From assembly GCA_963995525.1 (NCBI GenBank), contig OZ023207.1, forward strand, positions 31,848,866-31,912,865: a stretch of DNA of 64,000 nucleotides, given 5' to 3'. Source of the stretch: Escarpia spicata. Taxonomy: Eukaryota; Annelida; Polychaeta; Sabellida; Siboglinidae. The translations under genes were made by a program, and so were the position numbers. The notes under the pieces are model-generated. The model was given only the letters and a program-made list of their open reading frames with translations. It did not search any database and was not told the origin of the DNA. Positions 42,601 to 57,600 of this stretch are shown one piece after another (position 1 is the first letter of the stretch; each line of letters opens with the position of its first letter).

Positions 42601-45600
42601 GGATACTGCGCTATAATAGAACAGGTCTGCCAGGGAGTAACGTGTATAGCACTTTGAGCAGTCCTGAAGACTGGATACTGCGCTATATAAGAACAGGTCT
42701 GCCAGGGAGTAACGTGTATAGCACTTTGAGCAGTCCTGAGGACTGGATACTGCGCTATATAAGAACAGGTCTGCCAGGGAGTAACATGTATAGCACTTTG
42801 AGCAGTCCTGAGGACTGGACACTACGCTATATAAGAACAGGTCTGCCAGGGAGTAACATGTATAGCACTTTGAGCAGTCCTGAAGACTGGATACTACGCT
42901 ATATAAGAACAGGTCTGCCAGGGAGTAACATGTATAGCACTTTGAGCAGTCCTGAGGACTGGATACTGCGCTATATAAGAACAGGTCTGCCAGGGAGTAA
43001 CATGTATAGCACTTTGAGCAGTCCTGAGGACTGGATACTGCGCTATATAAGAACAGGTCTGCCAGGGAGTAACATGTAAAGCACTTCGAGCAGTACTGAG
43101 GACTGGACACTGCGCTATATAAGAACAGGTCTGCCAGGGAGTAACATGTAAAGCACTTTGAGCAGTCCTGAAGACTGGATACTGCGCTATATAAGAACAG
43201 GTCTGCCAGGGAGTAACATGTATAGCACTTTGAGCAGTCCTGAAGACTGGATACTGCGCTATATAAGAACAGGTCTGCCAGGGAGTAACGTGTATAGCAC
43301 TTTGAGCAGTCCTGAAGACTGGATACTGCGCTATATAAGAACAGGTCTGCCAGGGAGTAACGTGTATAGCACTTTGAGCAGTCCTGAAGACTGGATACTG
43401 CGCTATATAAGAACAGGTCTGCCAGGGAGTAACATGTATAGCACTTTGAGCAGTCCTGAGGACTGGACACTACGCTATATAAGAACAGGTCTGCCAGGGA
43501 GTAACATGTATAGCACTTTGAGCAGTCCTGAAGACTGGATACTACGCTATATAAGAACAGGTCTGCCAGGGAGTAACATGTATAGCACTTTGAGCAGTCC
43601 TGAGGACTGGATACTGCGTTATATAAGAACAGGTCTGCCAGGGAGTAACATGTATAGCACTTTGAGCAGTCCTGAGGACTGGATACTGCGCTATATAAGA
43701 ACAGGTCTGCCAGGGAGTAACATGTATAGCACTTTGAGCAGTCCTGAGGACTGGATACTGCGCTATATAAGAACAGGTCTGCCAGGGAGTAACGTGTATA
43801 GCACTTTGAGCAGTCCTGAAGACTGGATACTGCGCTATATAAGAACAGGTCTGCCAGGGAGTAACATGTATAGCACTTTGAGCAGTCCTGAAGACTGGAT
43901 ACTGCGCTATATAAGAACAGGTCTGCCAGGGAGTAACATGTATAGCACTTTGAGCAGTCCTGAGGACTGGACACTGCGCTATATAAGAACAGGTCTGCCA
44001 GGGAGTAACGTGTATAGCACTTTGAGCAGTCCTGAGGACTGGATACTGCGCTATATAAGAACAGGTCTGCCAGGGAGTAACATGTAAAGCACTTCGAGCA
44101 GTACTGAGGACTGGACACTGCGCTATATAAGAACAGGTCTGCCAGGGAGTAACATGTAAAGCACTTTGAGCAGTCCTGAAGACTGGATACTGCGCTATAT
44201 AAGAACAGGTCTGCCAGGGAGTAACATGTATAGCACTTTGAGCAGTCCTGAGGACTGGACACTGCGCTATATAAGAACAGGTCTGCCAGGGAGTAACATG
44301 TATAGCACTTTGAGCAGTCCTGAAGACTGGATACTGCGCTATATAAGAACAGGTCTGCCAGGGAGTAACATGTATAGCACTTTGAGCAGTCCTGAGGACT
44401 GGACACTGCGCTATATAAGAACAGGTCTGCCAGGGAGTAACATGTAAAGCACTTCGAGCAGTACTGAGGACTGGACACTGCGCTATATAAGAACAGGTCT
44501 GCCAGGGAGTAACATGTAAAGCACTTTGAGCAGTCCTGAAGACTGGATACTGCGCTATATAAGAACAGGTCTGCCAGGGAGTAACATGTATAGCACTTTG
44601 AGCAGTCCTGAGGACTGGACACTGCGCTATATAAGAACAGGTCTGCCAGGGAGTAACATGTATAGCACTTTGAGCAGTCCTGAAGACTGGATACTGCGCT
44701 ATATAAGAACAGGTCTGCCAGGGAGTAACGTGTATAGCACTTTGAGCAGTCCTGAAGACTGGATACTGCGCTATATAAGAACAGGTCTGCCAGGGAGTAA
44801 CGTGTATAGCACTTTGAGCAGTCCTGAAGACTGGATACTGCGCTATATAAGAACAGGTCTGCCAGGGAGTAACGTGTATAGCACTTTGAGCAGTCCTGAG
44901 GACTGGATACTGCGCTATATAAGAACAGGTCTGCCAGGGAGTAACATATATAGCACTTTGAGCAGTCCTGAGGACTGGACACTACGCTATATAAGAACAG
45001 GTCTGCCAGGGAGTAACATGTATAGCACTTTGAGCAGTCCTGAAGACTGGATACTACGCTATATAAGAACAGGTCTGCCAGGGAATAACATGTATAGCAC
45101 TTTGAGCAGTCCGGAGGACTGGATACTGCGCTATATAAGAACAGGTCTGCCAGGGAGTAACATGTATAGCACTTTGAGCAGTCCTGAAGACTGGACACTG
45201 CGCTATATAAGAACAGGTCTGCCAGGGAGTAACATGTATAGCACTTTGAGCAGTCCTGAGGACTGGATACTGCGCTATATAAGAACAGGTCTGCCAGGGA
45301 GTAACATGTAAAGCACTTCGAGCAGTACTGAGGACTGGACACTGCGCTATATAAGAACAGGTCTGCCAAGGAGTAACATGTAAAGCACTTTGAGCAGTCC
45401 TGAAGACTGGATACTGCGCTATATAAGAACAGGTCTGCCAGGGAGTAACATGTATAGCACTTTGAGCAGTCCTGAAGACTGGATACTGCGCTATATAAGA
45501 ACAGGTCTGCCAGGGAGTAACGTGTATAGCACTTTGAGCAGTCCTGAAGACTGGATACTGCGCTATATAAGAACAGGTCTGCCAGGGAGTAACGTGTATA

Positions 45601-48600
45601 GCACTTTGAGCAGTCCTGAAGACTGGATACTGCGCTATATAAGAACAGGTCTGCCAGGGAGTAACGTGTATAGCACTTTGAGCAGTCCTGAAGACTGGAT
45701 ACTGCGCTATATAAGAACAGGTCTGCCAGGGAGTAACGTGTATAGCACTTTGAGCAGTCCTGAAGACTGGATACTGCGCTATATAAGAACAGGTCTGCCA
45801 GGGAGTAACGTGTATAGCACTTTGAGCAGTCCTGAGGACTGGATACTGCGCTATATAAGAACAGGTCTGCCAGGGAGTAACATGTATAGCACTTTGAGCA
45901 GTCCTGAGGACTGGACACTACGCTATATAAGAACAGGTCTGCCAGGGAGTAACATGTATAGCACTTTGAGCAGTCCTGAAGACTGGATACTACGCTATAT
46001 AAGAACAGGTCTGCCAGGGAGTAACATGTATAGCACTTTGAGCAGTCCTGAGGACTGGATACTGCGCTATATAAGAACAGGTCTGCCAGGGAGTAACATG
46101 TATAGCACTTTGAGCAGTCCTGAGGACTGGATACTGCGCTATATAAGAACAGGTCTACCAGGGAGTAACATGTAAAGCACTTCGAGCAGTACTGAGGACT
46201 GGACACTACGCTATATAAGAACAGGTCTGCCAGGGAGTAACATGTAAAGCACTTTGAGCAGTCCTGAAGACTGGATACTGCGCTATATAAGAACAGGTCT
46301 GCCAGGGAGTAACATGTATAGCACTTTGAGCAGTCCTGAAGACTGGATACTGCGCTATATAAGAACAGGTCTGCCAGGGAGTAACGTGTATAGCACTTTG
46401 AGCAGTCCTGAAGACTGGATACTGCGCTATATAAGAACAGGTCTGCCAGGGAGTAACGTGTATAGCACTTTGAGCAGTCCTGAAGACTGGATACTGCGCT
46501 ATATAAGAACAGGTCTGCCAGGGAGTAACATGTATAGCACTTTGAGCAGTCCTGAGGACTGGACACTACGCTATATAAGAACAGGTCTGCCAGGGAGTAA
46601 CATGTATAGCACTTTGAGCAGTCCTGAAGACTGGATACTACGCTATATAAGAACAGGTCTGCCAGGGAGTAACATGTATAGCACTTTGAGCAGTCCTGAG
46701 GACTGGATACTGCGCTATATAAGAACAGGTCTGCCAGGGAGTAACATGTATAGCACTTTGAGCAGTCCTGAGGACTGGATACTGCGCTATATAAGAACAG
46801 GTCTGCCAGGGAGTAACATGTATAGCACTTTGAGCAGTCCTGAGGACTGGATACTGCGCTATATAAGAACAGGTCTGCCAGGGAGTAACGTGTATAGCAC
46901 TTTGAGCAGTCCTGAAGACTGGATACTGCGCTATATAAGAACAGGTCTGCCAGGGAGTAACATGTATAGCACTTTGAGCAGTCCTGAAGACTGGATACTG
47001 CGCTATATAAGAACAGGTCTGCCAGGGAGTAACATGTATAGCACTTTGAGCAGTCCTGAGGACTGGACACTGCGCTATATAAGAACAGGTCTGCCAGGGA
47101 GTAACGTGTATAGCACTTTGAGCAGTCCTGAGGACTGGATACTGCGCTATATAAGAACAGGTCTGCCAGGGAGTAACATGTAAAGCACTTCGAGCAGTAC
47201 TGAGGACTGGACACTGCGCTATATAAGAACAGGTCTGCCAGGGAGTAACATGTAAAGCACTTTGAGCAGTCCTGAAGACTGGATACTGCGCTATATAAGA
47301 ACAGGTCTGCCAGGGAGTAACATGTATAGCACTTTGAGCAGTCCTGAGGACTGGACACTGCGCTATATAAGAACAGGTCTGCCAGGGAGTAACATGTATA
47401 GCACTTTGAGCAGTCCTGAAGACTGGATACTGCGCTATATAAGAACAGGTCTGCCAGGGAGTAACATGTATAGCACTTTGAGCAGTCCTGAGGACTGGAC
47501 ACTGCGCTATATAAGAACAGGTCTGCCAGGGAGTAACATGTAAAGCACTTCGAGCAGTACTGAGGACTGGACACTGCGCTATATAAGAACAGGTCTGCCA
47601 GGGAGTAACATGTAAAGCACTTTGAGCAGTCCTGAAGACTGGATACTGCGCTATATAAGAACAGGTCTGCCAGGGAGTAACATGTATAGCACTTTGAGCA
47701 GTCCTGAGGACTGGACACTGCGCTATATAAGAACAGGTCTGCCAGGGAGTAACATGTATAGCACTTTGAGCAGTCCTGAAGACTGGATACTGCGCTATAT
47801 AAGAACAGGTCTGCCAGGGAGTAACGTGTATAGCACTTTGAGCAGTCCTGAAGACTGGATACTGCGCTATATAAGAACAGGTCTGCCAGGGAGTAACGTG
47901 TATAGCACTTTGAGCAGTCCTAAAGACTGGATACTGCGCTATATAAGAACAGGTCTGCCAGGGAGTAACGTGTATAGCACTTTGAGCAGTCCTGAGGACT
48001 GGATACTGCGCTATATAAGAACAGGTCTGCCAGGGAGTAACATGTATAGCACTTTGAGCAGTCCTGAGGACTGGACACTACGCTATATAAGAACAGGTCT
48101 GCCAGGGAGTAACATGTATAGCACTTTGAGCAGTCCTGAAGACTGGATACTACGCTATATAAGAACAGGTCTGCCAGGGAGTAACATGTATAGCACTTTG
48201 AGCAGTCCTGAGGACTGGATACTGCGCTATATAAGAACAGGTCTGCCAGGGAGTAACATGTATAGCACTTTGAGCAGTCCTGAGGACTGGATACTGCGCT
48301 ATATAAGAACAGGTCTGCCAGGGAGTAACATGTATAGCACTTTGAGCAGTCCTGAGGACTGGATACTGCGCTATATAAGAACAGGTCTGCCAGGGAGTAA
48401 CGTGTATAGCACTTTGAGCAGTCCTGAAGACTGGATACTGCGCTATATAAGAACAGGTCTGCCAGGGAGTAACATGTATAGCACTTTGAGCAGTCCTGAA
48501 GACTGGATACTGCGCTATATAAGAACAGGTCTGCCAGGGAGTAACATGTATAGCACTTTGAGCAGTCCTGAGGACTGGACACTGCGCTATATAAGAACAG

Positions 48601-51600
48601 GTCTGCCAGGGAGTAACGTGTATAGCACTTTGAGCAGTCCTGAGGACTGGATACTGCGCTATATAAGAACAGGTCTGCCAGGGAGTAACATGTAAAGCAC
48701 TTCGAGCAGTACTGAGGACTGGACACTGCGCTATATAAGAACAGGTCTGCCAGGGAGTAACATGTAAAGCACTTTGAGCAGTCCTGAAGACTGGATACTG
48801 CGCTATATAAGAACAGGTCTGCCAGGGAGTAACATGTATAGCACTTTGAGCAGTCCTGAGGACTGGACACTGCGCTATATAAGAACAGGTCTGCCAGGGA
48901 GTAACATGTATAGCACTTTGAGCAGTCCTGAAGACTGGATACTGCGCTATATAAGAACAGGTCTGCCAGGGAGTAACATGTATAGCACTTTCAGCAGTCC
49001 TGAGGACTGGACACTGCGCTATATAAGAACAGGTCTGCCAGGGAGTAACATGTAAAGCACTTCGAGCAGTACTGAGGACTGGACACTGCGCTATATAAGA
49101 ACAGGTCTGCCAGGGAGTAACATGTAAAGCACTTTGAGCAGTCCTGAAGACTGGATACTGCGCTATATAAGAACAGGTCTGCCAGGGAGTAACATGTATA
49201 GCACTTTGAGCAGTCCTGAGGACTGGACACTGCGCTATATAAGAACAGGTCTGCCAGGGAGTAACATGTATAGCACTTTGAGCAGTCCTGAAGACTGGAT
49301 ACTGCGCTATATAAGAACAGGTCTGCCAGGGAGTAACATGTATAGCACTTTGAGCAGTCCTGAAGACTGGATACTGCGCTATATAAGAACAGGTCTGCCA
49401 GGGAGTAACATGTATAGCACTTTGAGCAGTCCTGAGGACTGGACACTGCGCTATATAAGAACAGGTCTGCCAGGGAGTAACATGTAAAGCACTTCGAGCA
49501 GTACTGAGGACTGGACACTGCGCTATATAAGAACAGGTCTGCCAGGGAGTAACATGTATAGCACTTTGAGCAGTCCTGAAGACTGGACACTGCGCTATAT
49601 AAGAACAGGTCTGCCAAGGAGTAACATGTAAAGCACTTTGAGCAGTCCTGAAGACTGGATACTGCGCTATATAAGAACAGGTCTGTCAGGGAGTAACGTG
49701 TATAGCACTTTGAGCAGTCCTGAGGACTGGATACTGCGCTATATAAGAACAGGTCTGCCAGGGAGTAACGTGTATAGCACTTTGAGCAGTCCTGAGGACT
49801 GGATACTGCGCTATATAAGAACAGGTCTGCCAGGGAGTAACATGTATAGCACTTTGAGCAGTCCTGAGGACTGGACACTGCGCTATATAAGAACAGGTCT
49901 GCCAGGGAGTAACATGTAAAGCACTTCGAGCAGTACTGAGGACTGGACACTGCGCTATATAAGAACAGGTCTGCCAGGGAGTAACATGTAAAGCACTTTG
50001 AGCAGTCCTGAAGACTGGATACTGCGCTATATAAGAACAGGTCTGTCAGGGAGTAACATGTATAGCACTTTGAGCAGTCCTGAAGACTGGATACTGCGCT
50101 ATATAAGAACAGGTCTGTCAGGGAGTAACGTGTATAGCACTTTGAGCAGTCCTGAGGACTGGATACTACGCTATATAAGAACAGGTCTGCCAGGGAGTAA
50201 CATGTATAGCACTTTGAGCAGTCCTGAAGACTGGACACTACGCTATATAAGAACAGGTCTGCCAGGGAGTAACATGTATAGCACTTTGAGCAGTCCTGAG
50301 GACTGGATACTGCGCTATATAAGAACAGGTCTGCCAGGGAGTAACATGTATAGCACTTTGAGCAGTCCTGAGGACTGGATACTGCGCTATATAAGAACAG
50401 GTCTGCCAGGGAGTAACGTGTATAGCACTTTGAGCAGTCCTGAAGACTGGACACTGCGCTATATAAGAACAGGTCTGCCAGGGAGTAACGTGTATAGCAC
50501 TTTGAGCAGTCCTGAAGACTGGATACTGCGCTATATAAGAACAGGTCTGCCAGGGAGTAACGTGTATAGCACTTTGAGCAGTCCTGAAGACTGGATACTG
50601 CGCTATATAAGAACAGGTCTGCCAGGGAGTAACGTGTATAGCACTTTGAGCAGTCCTGAAGACTGGATACTGCCTGGATACTGCGCTATATAAGAACAGG
50701 TCTGCCAGGGAGTAACATGTATAGCACTTTGAGCAGTCCTGAGGACTGGACACTGCGCTATATAAGAACAGGTCTGCCAGGGAGTAACATGTAAAGCACT
50801 TCGAGCAGTACTGAGGACTGGACACTGCGCTATATAAGAACAGGTCTGCCAGGGAGTAACATGTAAAGCACTTTGAGCAGTCCTGAAGACTGGATACTGC
50901 GCTATATAAGAACAGGTCTGCCAGGGAGTAACATGTATAGCACTTTGAGCAGTCCTGAGGACTGGACACTGCGCTATATAAGAACAGGTCTGCCAGGGAG
51001 TAACATGTATAGCACTTTGAGCAGTCCTGAAGACTGGATACTGCGCTATATAAGAACAGGTCTGCCAGGGAGTAACATGTATAGCACTTTCAGCAGTCCT
51101 GAAGACTGGATACTGCGCTATATAAGAACAGGTCTGCCAGGGAGTAACATGTATAGCACTTTGAGCAGTCCTGAAGACTGGATACTGCGCTATATAAGAA
51201 CAGGTCTGCCAGGGAGTAACATGTATAGCACTTTGAGCAGTCCTGAGGACTGGACACTGCGCTATATAAGAACAGGTCTGCCAGGGAGTAACATGTAAAG
51301 CACTTCGAGCAGTACTGAGGACTGGACACTGCGCTATATAAGAACAGGTCTGCCAGGGAGTAACATGTATAGCACTTTGAGCAGTCCTGAAGACTGGACA
51401 CTGCGCTATATAAGAACAGGTCTGCCAAGGAGTAACATGTAAAGCACTTTGAGCAGTCCTGAAGACTGGATACTGCGCTATATAAGAACAGGTCTGTCAG
51501 GGAGTAACGTGTATAGCACTTTGAGCAGTCCTGAGGACTGGATACTGCGCTATATAAGAACAGGTCTGCCAGGGAGTAACGTGTATAGCACTTTGAGCAG

Positions 51601-54600
51601 TCCTGAGGACTGGATACTGCGCTATATAAGAACAGGTCTGCCAGGGAGTAACATGTATAGCACTTTGAGCAGTCCTGAGGACTGGACACTGCGCTATATA
51701 AGAACAGGTCTGCCAGGGAGTAACATGTAAAGCACTTCGAGCAGTACTGAGGACTGGACACTGCGCTATATAAGAACAGGTCTGCCAGGGAGTAACATGT
51801 AAAGCACTTTGAGCAGTCCTGAAGACTGGATACTGCGCTATATAAGAACAGGTCTGTCAGGGAGTAACATGTATAGCACTTTGAGCAGTCCTGAGGACTG
51901 GATACTGCGCTATATAAGAACAGGTCTGCCAGGGAGTAACATGTAAAGCACTTTGAGCAGTCCTGAAGACTGGATACTGCGCTATATAAGAACAGGTCTG
52001 TCAGGGAGTAACGTGTATAGCACTTTGAGCAGTCCTGAGGACTGGATACTGCGCTATATAAGAACAGGTCTGCCAAGGAGTAACGTGTATAGCACTTTGA
52101 GCAGTCCTGAAGACTGGATACTGCGCTATATAAGAACAGGTCTGCCAGGGAGTAACATGTATAGCACTTTGAGCAGTCCTGAGGACTGGATACTGCGCTA
52201 TATAAGAACAGGTCTGCCAGGGAGTAACATGTATAGCACTTTGAGCAGTCCTGAGGACTGGACACTACGCTATATAAGAACAGGTCTGCCAGGGAGTAAC
52301 ATGTATAGCACTTTGAGCAGTCCTGAAGACTGGATACTACGCTATATAAGAACAGGTCTGCCAGGGAGTAACATGTATAGCACTTTGAGCAGTCCTGAAG
52401 ACTGGACACTACGCTATATAAGAACAGGTCTGCCAGGGAGTAACATGTATAGCACTTTGAGCAGTCCTGAGGACTGGATACTGCGCTATATAAGAACAGG
52501 TCTGCCAGGGAGTAACATGTATAGCACTTTGAGCAGTCCTGAGGACTGGATACTGCGCTATATAAGAACAGGTCTGCCAGGGAGTAACATGTATAGCACT
52601 TTGAGCAGTCCTGAAGACTGGACACTGCGCTATATAAGAACAGGTCTGCCAGGGAGTAACGTGTATAGCACTTTGAGCAGTCCTGAAGACTGGATACTGC
52701 GCTATATAAGAACAGGTCTGCCAGGGAGTAACGTGTATAGCACTTTGAGCAGTCCTGAAGACTGGATACTGCGCTATATAAGAACAGGTCTGCCAGGGAG
52801 TAACGTGTATAGCACTTTGAGCAGTCCTGAAGACTGGATACTGCCTGGATACTGCGCTATATAAGAACAGGTCTGCCAGGGAGTAACATGTATAGCACTT
52901 TGAGCAGTCCTGAGGACTGGACACTGCGCTATATAAGAACAGGTCTGCCAGGGAGTAACATGTAAAGCACTTCGAGCAGTACTGAGGACTGGACACTGCG
53001 CTATATAAGAACAGGTCTGCCAGGGAGTAACATGTAAAGCACTTTGAGCAGTCCTGAAGACTGGATACTGCGCTATATAAGAACAGGTCTGCAAGGGAGT
53101 AACATGTATAGCACTTTGAGCAGTCCTGAGGACTGGACACTGCGCTATATAAGAACAGGTCTGCCAGGGAGTAACATGTATAGCACTTTGAGCAGTCCTG
53201 AAGACTGGATACTGCGCTATATAAGAACAGGTCTGCCAGGGAGTAACATGTATAGCACTTTCAGCAGTCCTGAAAACTGGATACTGCGCTATATAAGAAC
53301 AGGTCTGCCAGGGAGTAACATGTATAGCACTTTGAGCAGTCCTGAAGACTGGATACTGCGCTATATAAGAACAGGTCTGCCAGGGAGTAACATGTATAGC
53401 ACTTTGAGCAGTCCTGAGGACTGGACACTGCGCTATATAAGAACAGGTCTGCCAGGGAGTAACATGTAAAGCACTTCGAGCAGTACTGAGGACTGGACAC
53501 TGCGCTATATAAGAACAGGTCTGCCAGGGAGTAACATGTATAGCACTTTGAGCAGTCCTGAGGACTGGACACTGCGCTATATAAGAACAGGTCTGCCAGG
53601 GAGTAACATGTAAAGCACTTTGAGCAGTCCTGAGGACTGGATACTGCGCTATATAAGAACAGGTCTGCCAGGGAGTAACATGTAAAGCACTTTGAGCAGT
53701 CCTGAAGACTGGATACTGCGCTATATAAGAACAGGTCTGCCAGGGAGTAACATGTATAGCACTTTGAGCAGTCCTGAGGACTGGACACTGCGCTATATAA
53801 GAACAGGTCTGCCAGGGAGTAACATGTAAAGCACTTCGAGCAGTACTTAGGACTGGACACTGCGCTATATAAGAACAGGTCTGCCAGGGAGTAACATGTA
53901 AAGCACTTTGAGCAGTCCTGAAGACTGGATACTGCGCTATATAAGAACAGGTCTGTCAGGGAGTAACATGTATAGCACTTTGAGCAGTCCTGAGGACTGG
54001 ATACTGCGCTATATAAGAACAGGTCTGCCAGGGAGTAACATGTAAAGCACTTTGAGCAGTCCTGAAGACTGGATACTGCGCTATATAAGAACAGGTCTGT
54101 CAGGGAGTAACGTGTATAGCACTTTGAGCAGTCCTGAGGACTGGATACTGCGCTATATAAGAACAGGTCTGCCAAGGAGTAACGTGAATAGCACTTTGAG
54201 CAGTCCTGAAGACTGGATACTGCGCTATATAAGAACAGGTCTGCCAGGGAGTAACATGTATAGCACTTTGAGCAGTCCTGAGGACTGGATACTGCGCTAT
54301 ATAAGAACAGGTCTGCCAGGGAGTAACATGTATAGCACTTTGAGCAGTCCTGAGGACTGGACACTACGCTATATAAGAACAGGTCTGCCAGGGAGTAACA
54401 TGTATAGCACTTTGAGCAGTCCTGAAGACTGGATACTACGCTATATAAGAACAGGTCTGCCAGGGAGTAACATGTATAGCACTTTGAGCAGTCCTGAAGA
54501 CTGGACACTACGCTATATAAGAACAGGTCTGCCAGGGAGTAACATGTATAGCACTTTGAGCAGTCCTGAGGACTGGATACTGCGCTATATAAGAACAGGT

Positions 54601-57600
54601 CTGCCAGGGAGTAACATGTATAGCACTTTGAGCAGTCCTGAGGACTGGATACTGCGCTATATAAGAACAGGTCTGCCAGGGAGTAACATGTATAGCACTT
54701 TGAGCAGTCCTGAAGACTGGACACTGCGCTATATAAGAACAGGTCTGCCAGGGAGTAACGTGTATAGCACTTTGAGCAGTCCTGAAGACTGGATACTGCG
54801 CTATATAAGAACAGGTCTGCCAGGGAGTAACGTGTATAGCACTTTGAGCAGTCCTGAAGACTGGATACTGCGCTATATAAGAACAGGTCTGCCAGGGAGT
54901 AACGTGTATAGCACTTTGAGCAGTCCTGAAGACTGGATACTGCCTGGATACTGCGCTATATAAGAACAGGTCTGCCAGGGAGTAACATGTATAGCACTTT
55001 GAGCAGTCCTGAGGACTGGACACTGCGCTATATAAGAACAGGTCTGCCAGGGAGTAACATGTAAAGCACTTCGAGCAGTACTGAGGACTGGACACTGCGC
55101 TATATAAGAACAGGTCTGCCAGGGAGTAACATGTAAAGCACTTTGAGCAGTCCTGAAGACTGGATACTGCGCTATATAAGAACAGGTCTGCCAGGGAGTA
55201 ACATGTATAGCACTTTGAGCAGTCCTGAGGACTGGACACTGCGCTATATAAGAACAGGTCTGCCAGGGAGTAACATGTATAGCACTTTGAGCAGTCCTGA
55301 AGACTGGATACTGCGCTATATAAGAACAGGTCTGCCAGGGAGTAACATGTATAGCACTTTCAGCAGTCCTGAAAACTGGATACTGCGCTATATAAGAACA
55401 GGTCTGCCAGGGAGTAACATGTATAGCACTTTGAGCAGTCCTGAAGACTGGATACTGCGCTATATAAGAACAGGTCTGCCAGGGAGTAACATGTATAGCA
55501 CTTTGAGCAGTCCTGAGGACTGGACACTGCGCTATATAAGAACAGGTCTGCCAGGGAGTAACATGTAAAGCACTTCGAGCAGTACTGAGGTCTGGACACT
55601 GCGCTATATAAGAACAGGTCTGCCAGGGAGTAACATGTATAGCACTTTGAGCAGTCCTGAAGACTGGACACTGCGCTATATAAGAACAGGTCTGCCAAGG
55701 AGTAACATGTAAAGCACTTTGAGCAGTCCTGAAGACTGGATACTGCGCTATATAAGAACAGGTCTGTCAGGGAGTAACGTGTATAGCACTTTGAGCAGTC
55801 CTGAGGACTGGATACTGCGCTATATAAGAACAGGTCTGCCAGGGAGTAACGTGTATAGCACTTTGAGCAGTCCTGAGGACTGGATACTGCGCTATATAAG
55901 AACAGGTCTGCCAGGGAGTAACATGTATAGCACTTTGAGCAGTCCTGAGGACTGGACACTGCGCTATATAAGAACAGGTCTGCCAGGGAGTAACATGTAA
56001 AGCACTTCGAGCAGTACTGAGGACTGGACACTGCGCTATATAAGAACAGGTCTGCCAGGGAGTAACATGTAAAGCACTTTGAGCAGTCCTGAAGACTGGA
56101 TACTGCGCTATATAAGAACAGGTCTGTCAGGGAGTAACATGTATAGCACTTTGAGCAGTCCTGAGGACTGGATACTGCGCTATATAAGAACAGGTCTGCC
56201 AGGGAGTAACATGTAAAGCACTTTGAGCAGTCCTGAAGACTGGATACTGCGCTATATAAGAACAGGTCTGTCAGGGAGTAACGTGTATAGCACTTTGAGC
56301 AGTCCTGAGGACTGGATACTGCGCTATATAAGAACAGGTCTGCCAGGGAGTAACGTGTATAGCACTTTGAGCAGTCCTGAGGACTGGACACTGCGCTATA
56401 TAAGAACAGGTCTGCCAGGGAGTAACGTGTATAGCACTTTGAGCAGTCCTGAGGACTGGACACTGCGCTATATAAGAACAGGTCTGCCAGGGAGTAACGT
56501 GTATAGCACTTTGAGCAGTCCTGAAGACTGGATACTGCGCTATATAAGAACAGGTCTGCCAGGGAGTAACATGTATAGCACTTTGAGCAGTCCTGAGGAC
56601 TGGATACTGCGCTATATAAGAACAGGTCTGCCAGGGAGTAACATGTATAGCACTTTGAGCAGTCCTGAGGACTGGACACTACGCTATATAAGAACAGGTC
56701 TGCCAGGGAGTAACATGTATAGCACTTTGAGCAGTCCTGAAGACTGGATACTACGCTATATAAGAACAGGTCTGCCAGGGAGTAACATGTATAGCACTTT
56801 GAGCAGTCCTGAAGACTGGACACTACGCTATATAAGAACAGGTCTGCCAGGGAGTAACATGTATAGCACTTTGAGCAGTCCTGAGGACTGGATACTGCGC
56901 TATATAAGAACAGGTCTGCCAGGGAGTAACATGTATAGCACTTTGAGCAGTCCTGAGGACTGGATACTGCGCTATATAAGAACAGGTCTGCCAGGGAGTA
57001 ACATGTATAGCACTTTGAGCAGTCCTGAAGACTGGACACTGCGCTATATAAGAACAGGTCTGCCAGGGAGTAACGTGTATAGCACTTTGAGCAGTCCTGA
57101 AGACTGGATACTGCGCTATATAAGAACAGGTCTGCCAGGGAGTAACGTGTATAGCACTTTGAGCAGTCCTGAAGACTGGATACTGCGCTATATAAGAACA
57201 GGTCTGCCAGGGAGTAACGTGTATAGCACTTTGAGCAGTCCTGAAGACTGGATACTGCCTGGATACTGCGCTATATAAGAACAGGTCTGCCAGGGAGTAA
57301 CATGTATAGCACTTTGAGCAGTCCTGAAGACTGGACACTGCGCTATATAAGAACAGGTCTGCCAGGGAGTAACGTGTATAGCACTTTGAGCAGTCCTGAA
57401 GACTGGACACTGCGCTATATAAGAACAGGTCTGCCAGGGAGTAACGTGTATAGCACTTTGAGCAGTCCTGAAGACTGGATACTGCGCTATATAAGAACAG
57501 GTCTGCCAGGGAGTAACGTGTATAGCACTTTGAGCAGTCCTGAAGACTGGATACTGCGCTATATAAGAACAGGTCTGCCAGGGAGTAACGTGTATAGCAC

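Noticed and set aside
39610..47718. 2,702-codon - strand frame and many + strand frames
   Set aside because: Products of the 72-bp SINE-tail satellite. Both strands are open simultaneously and frames stop wherever a unit carries TAA or an 11-bp insertion.
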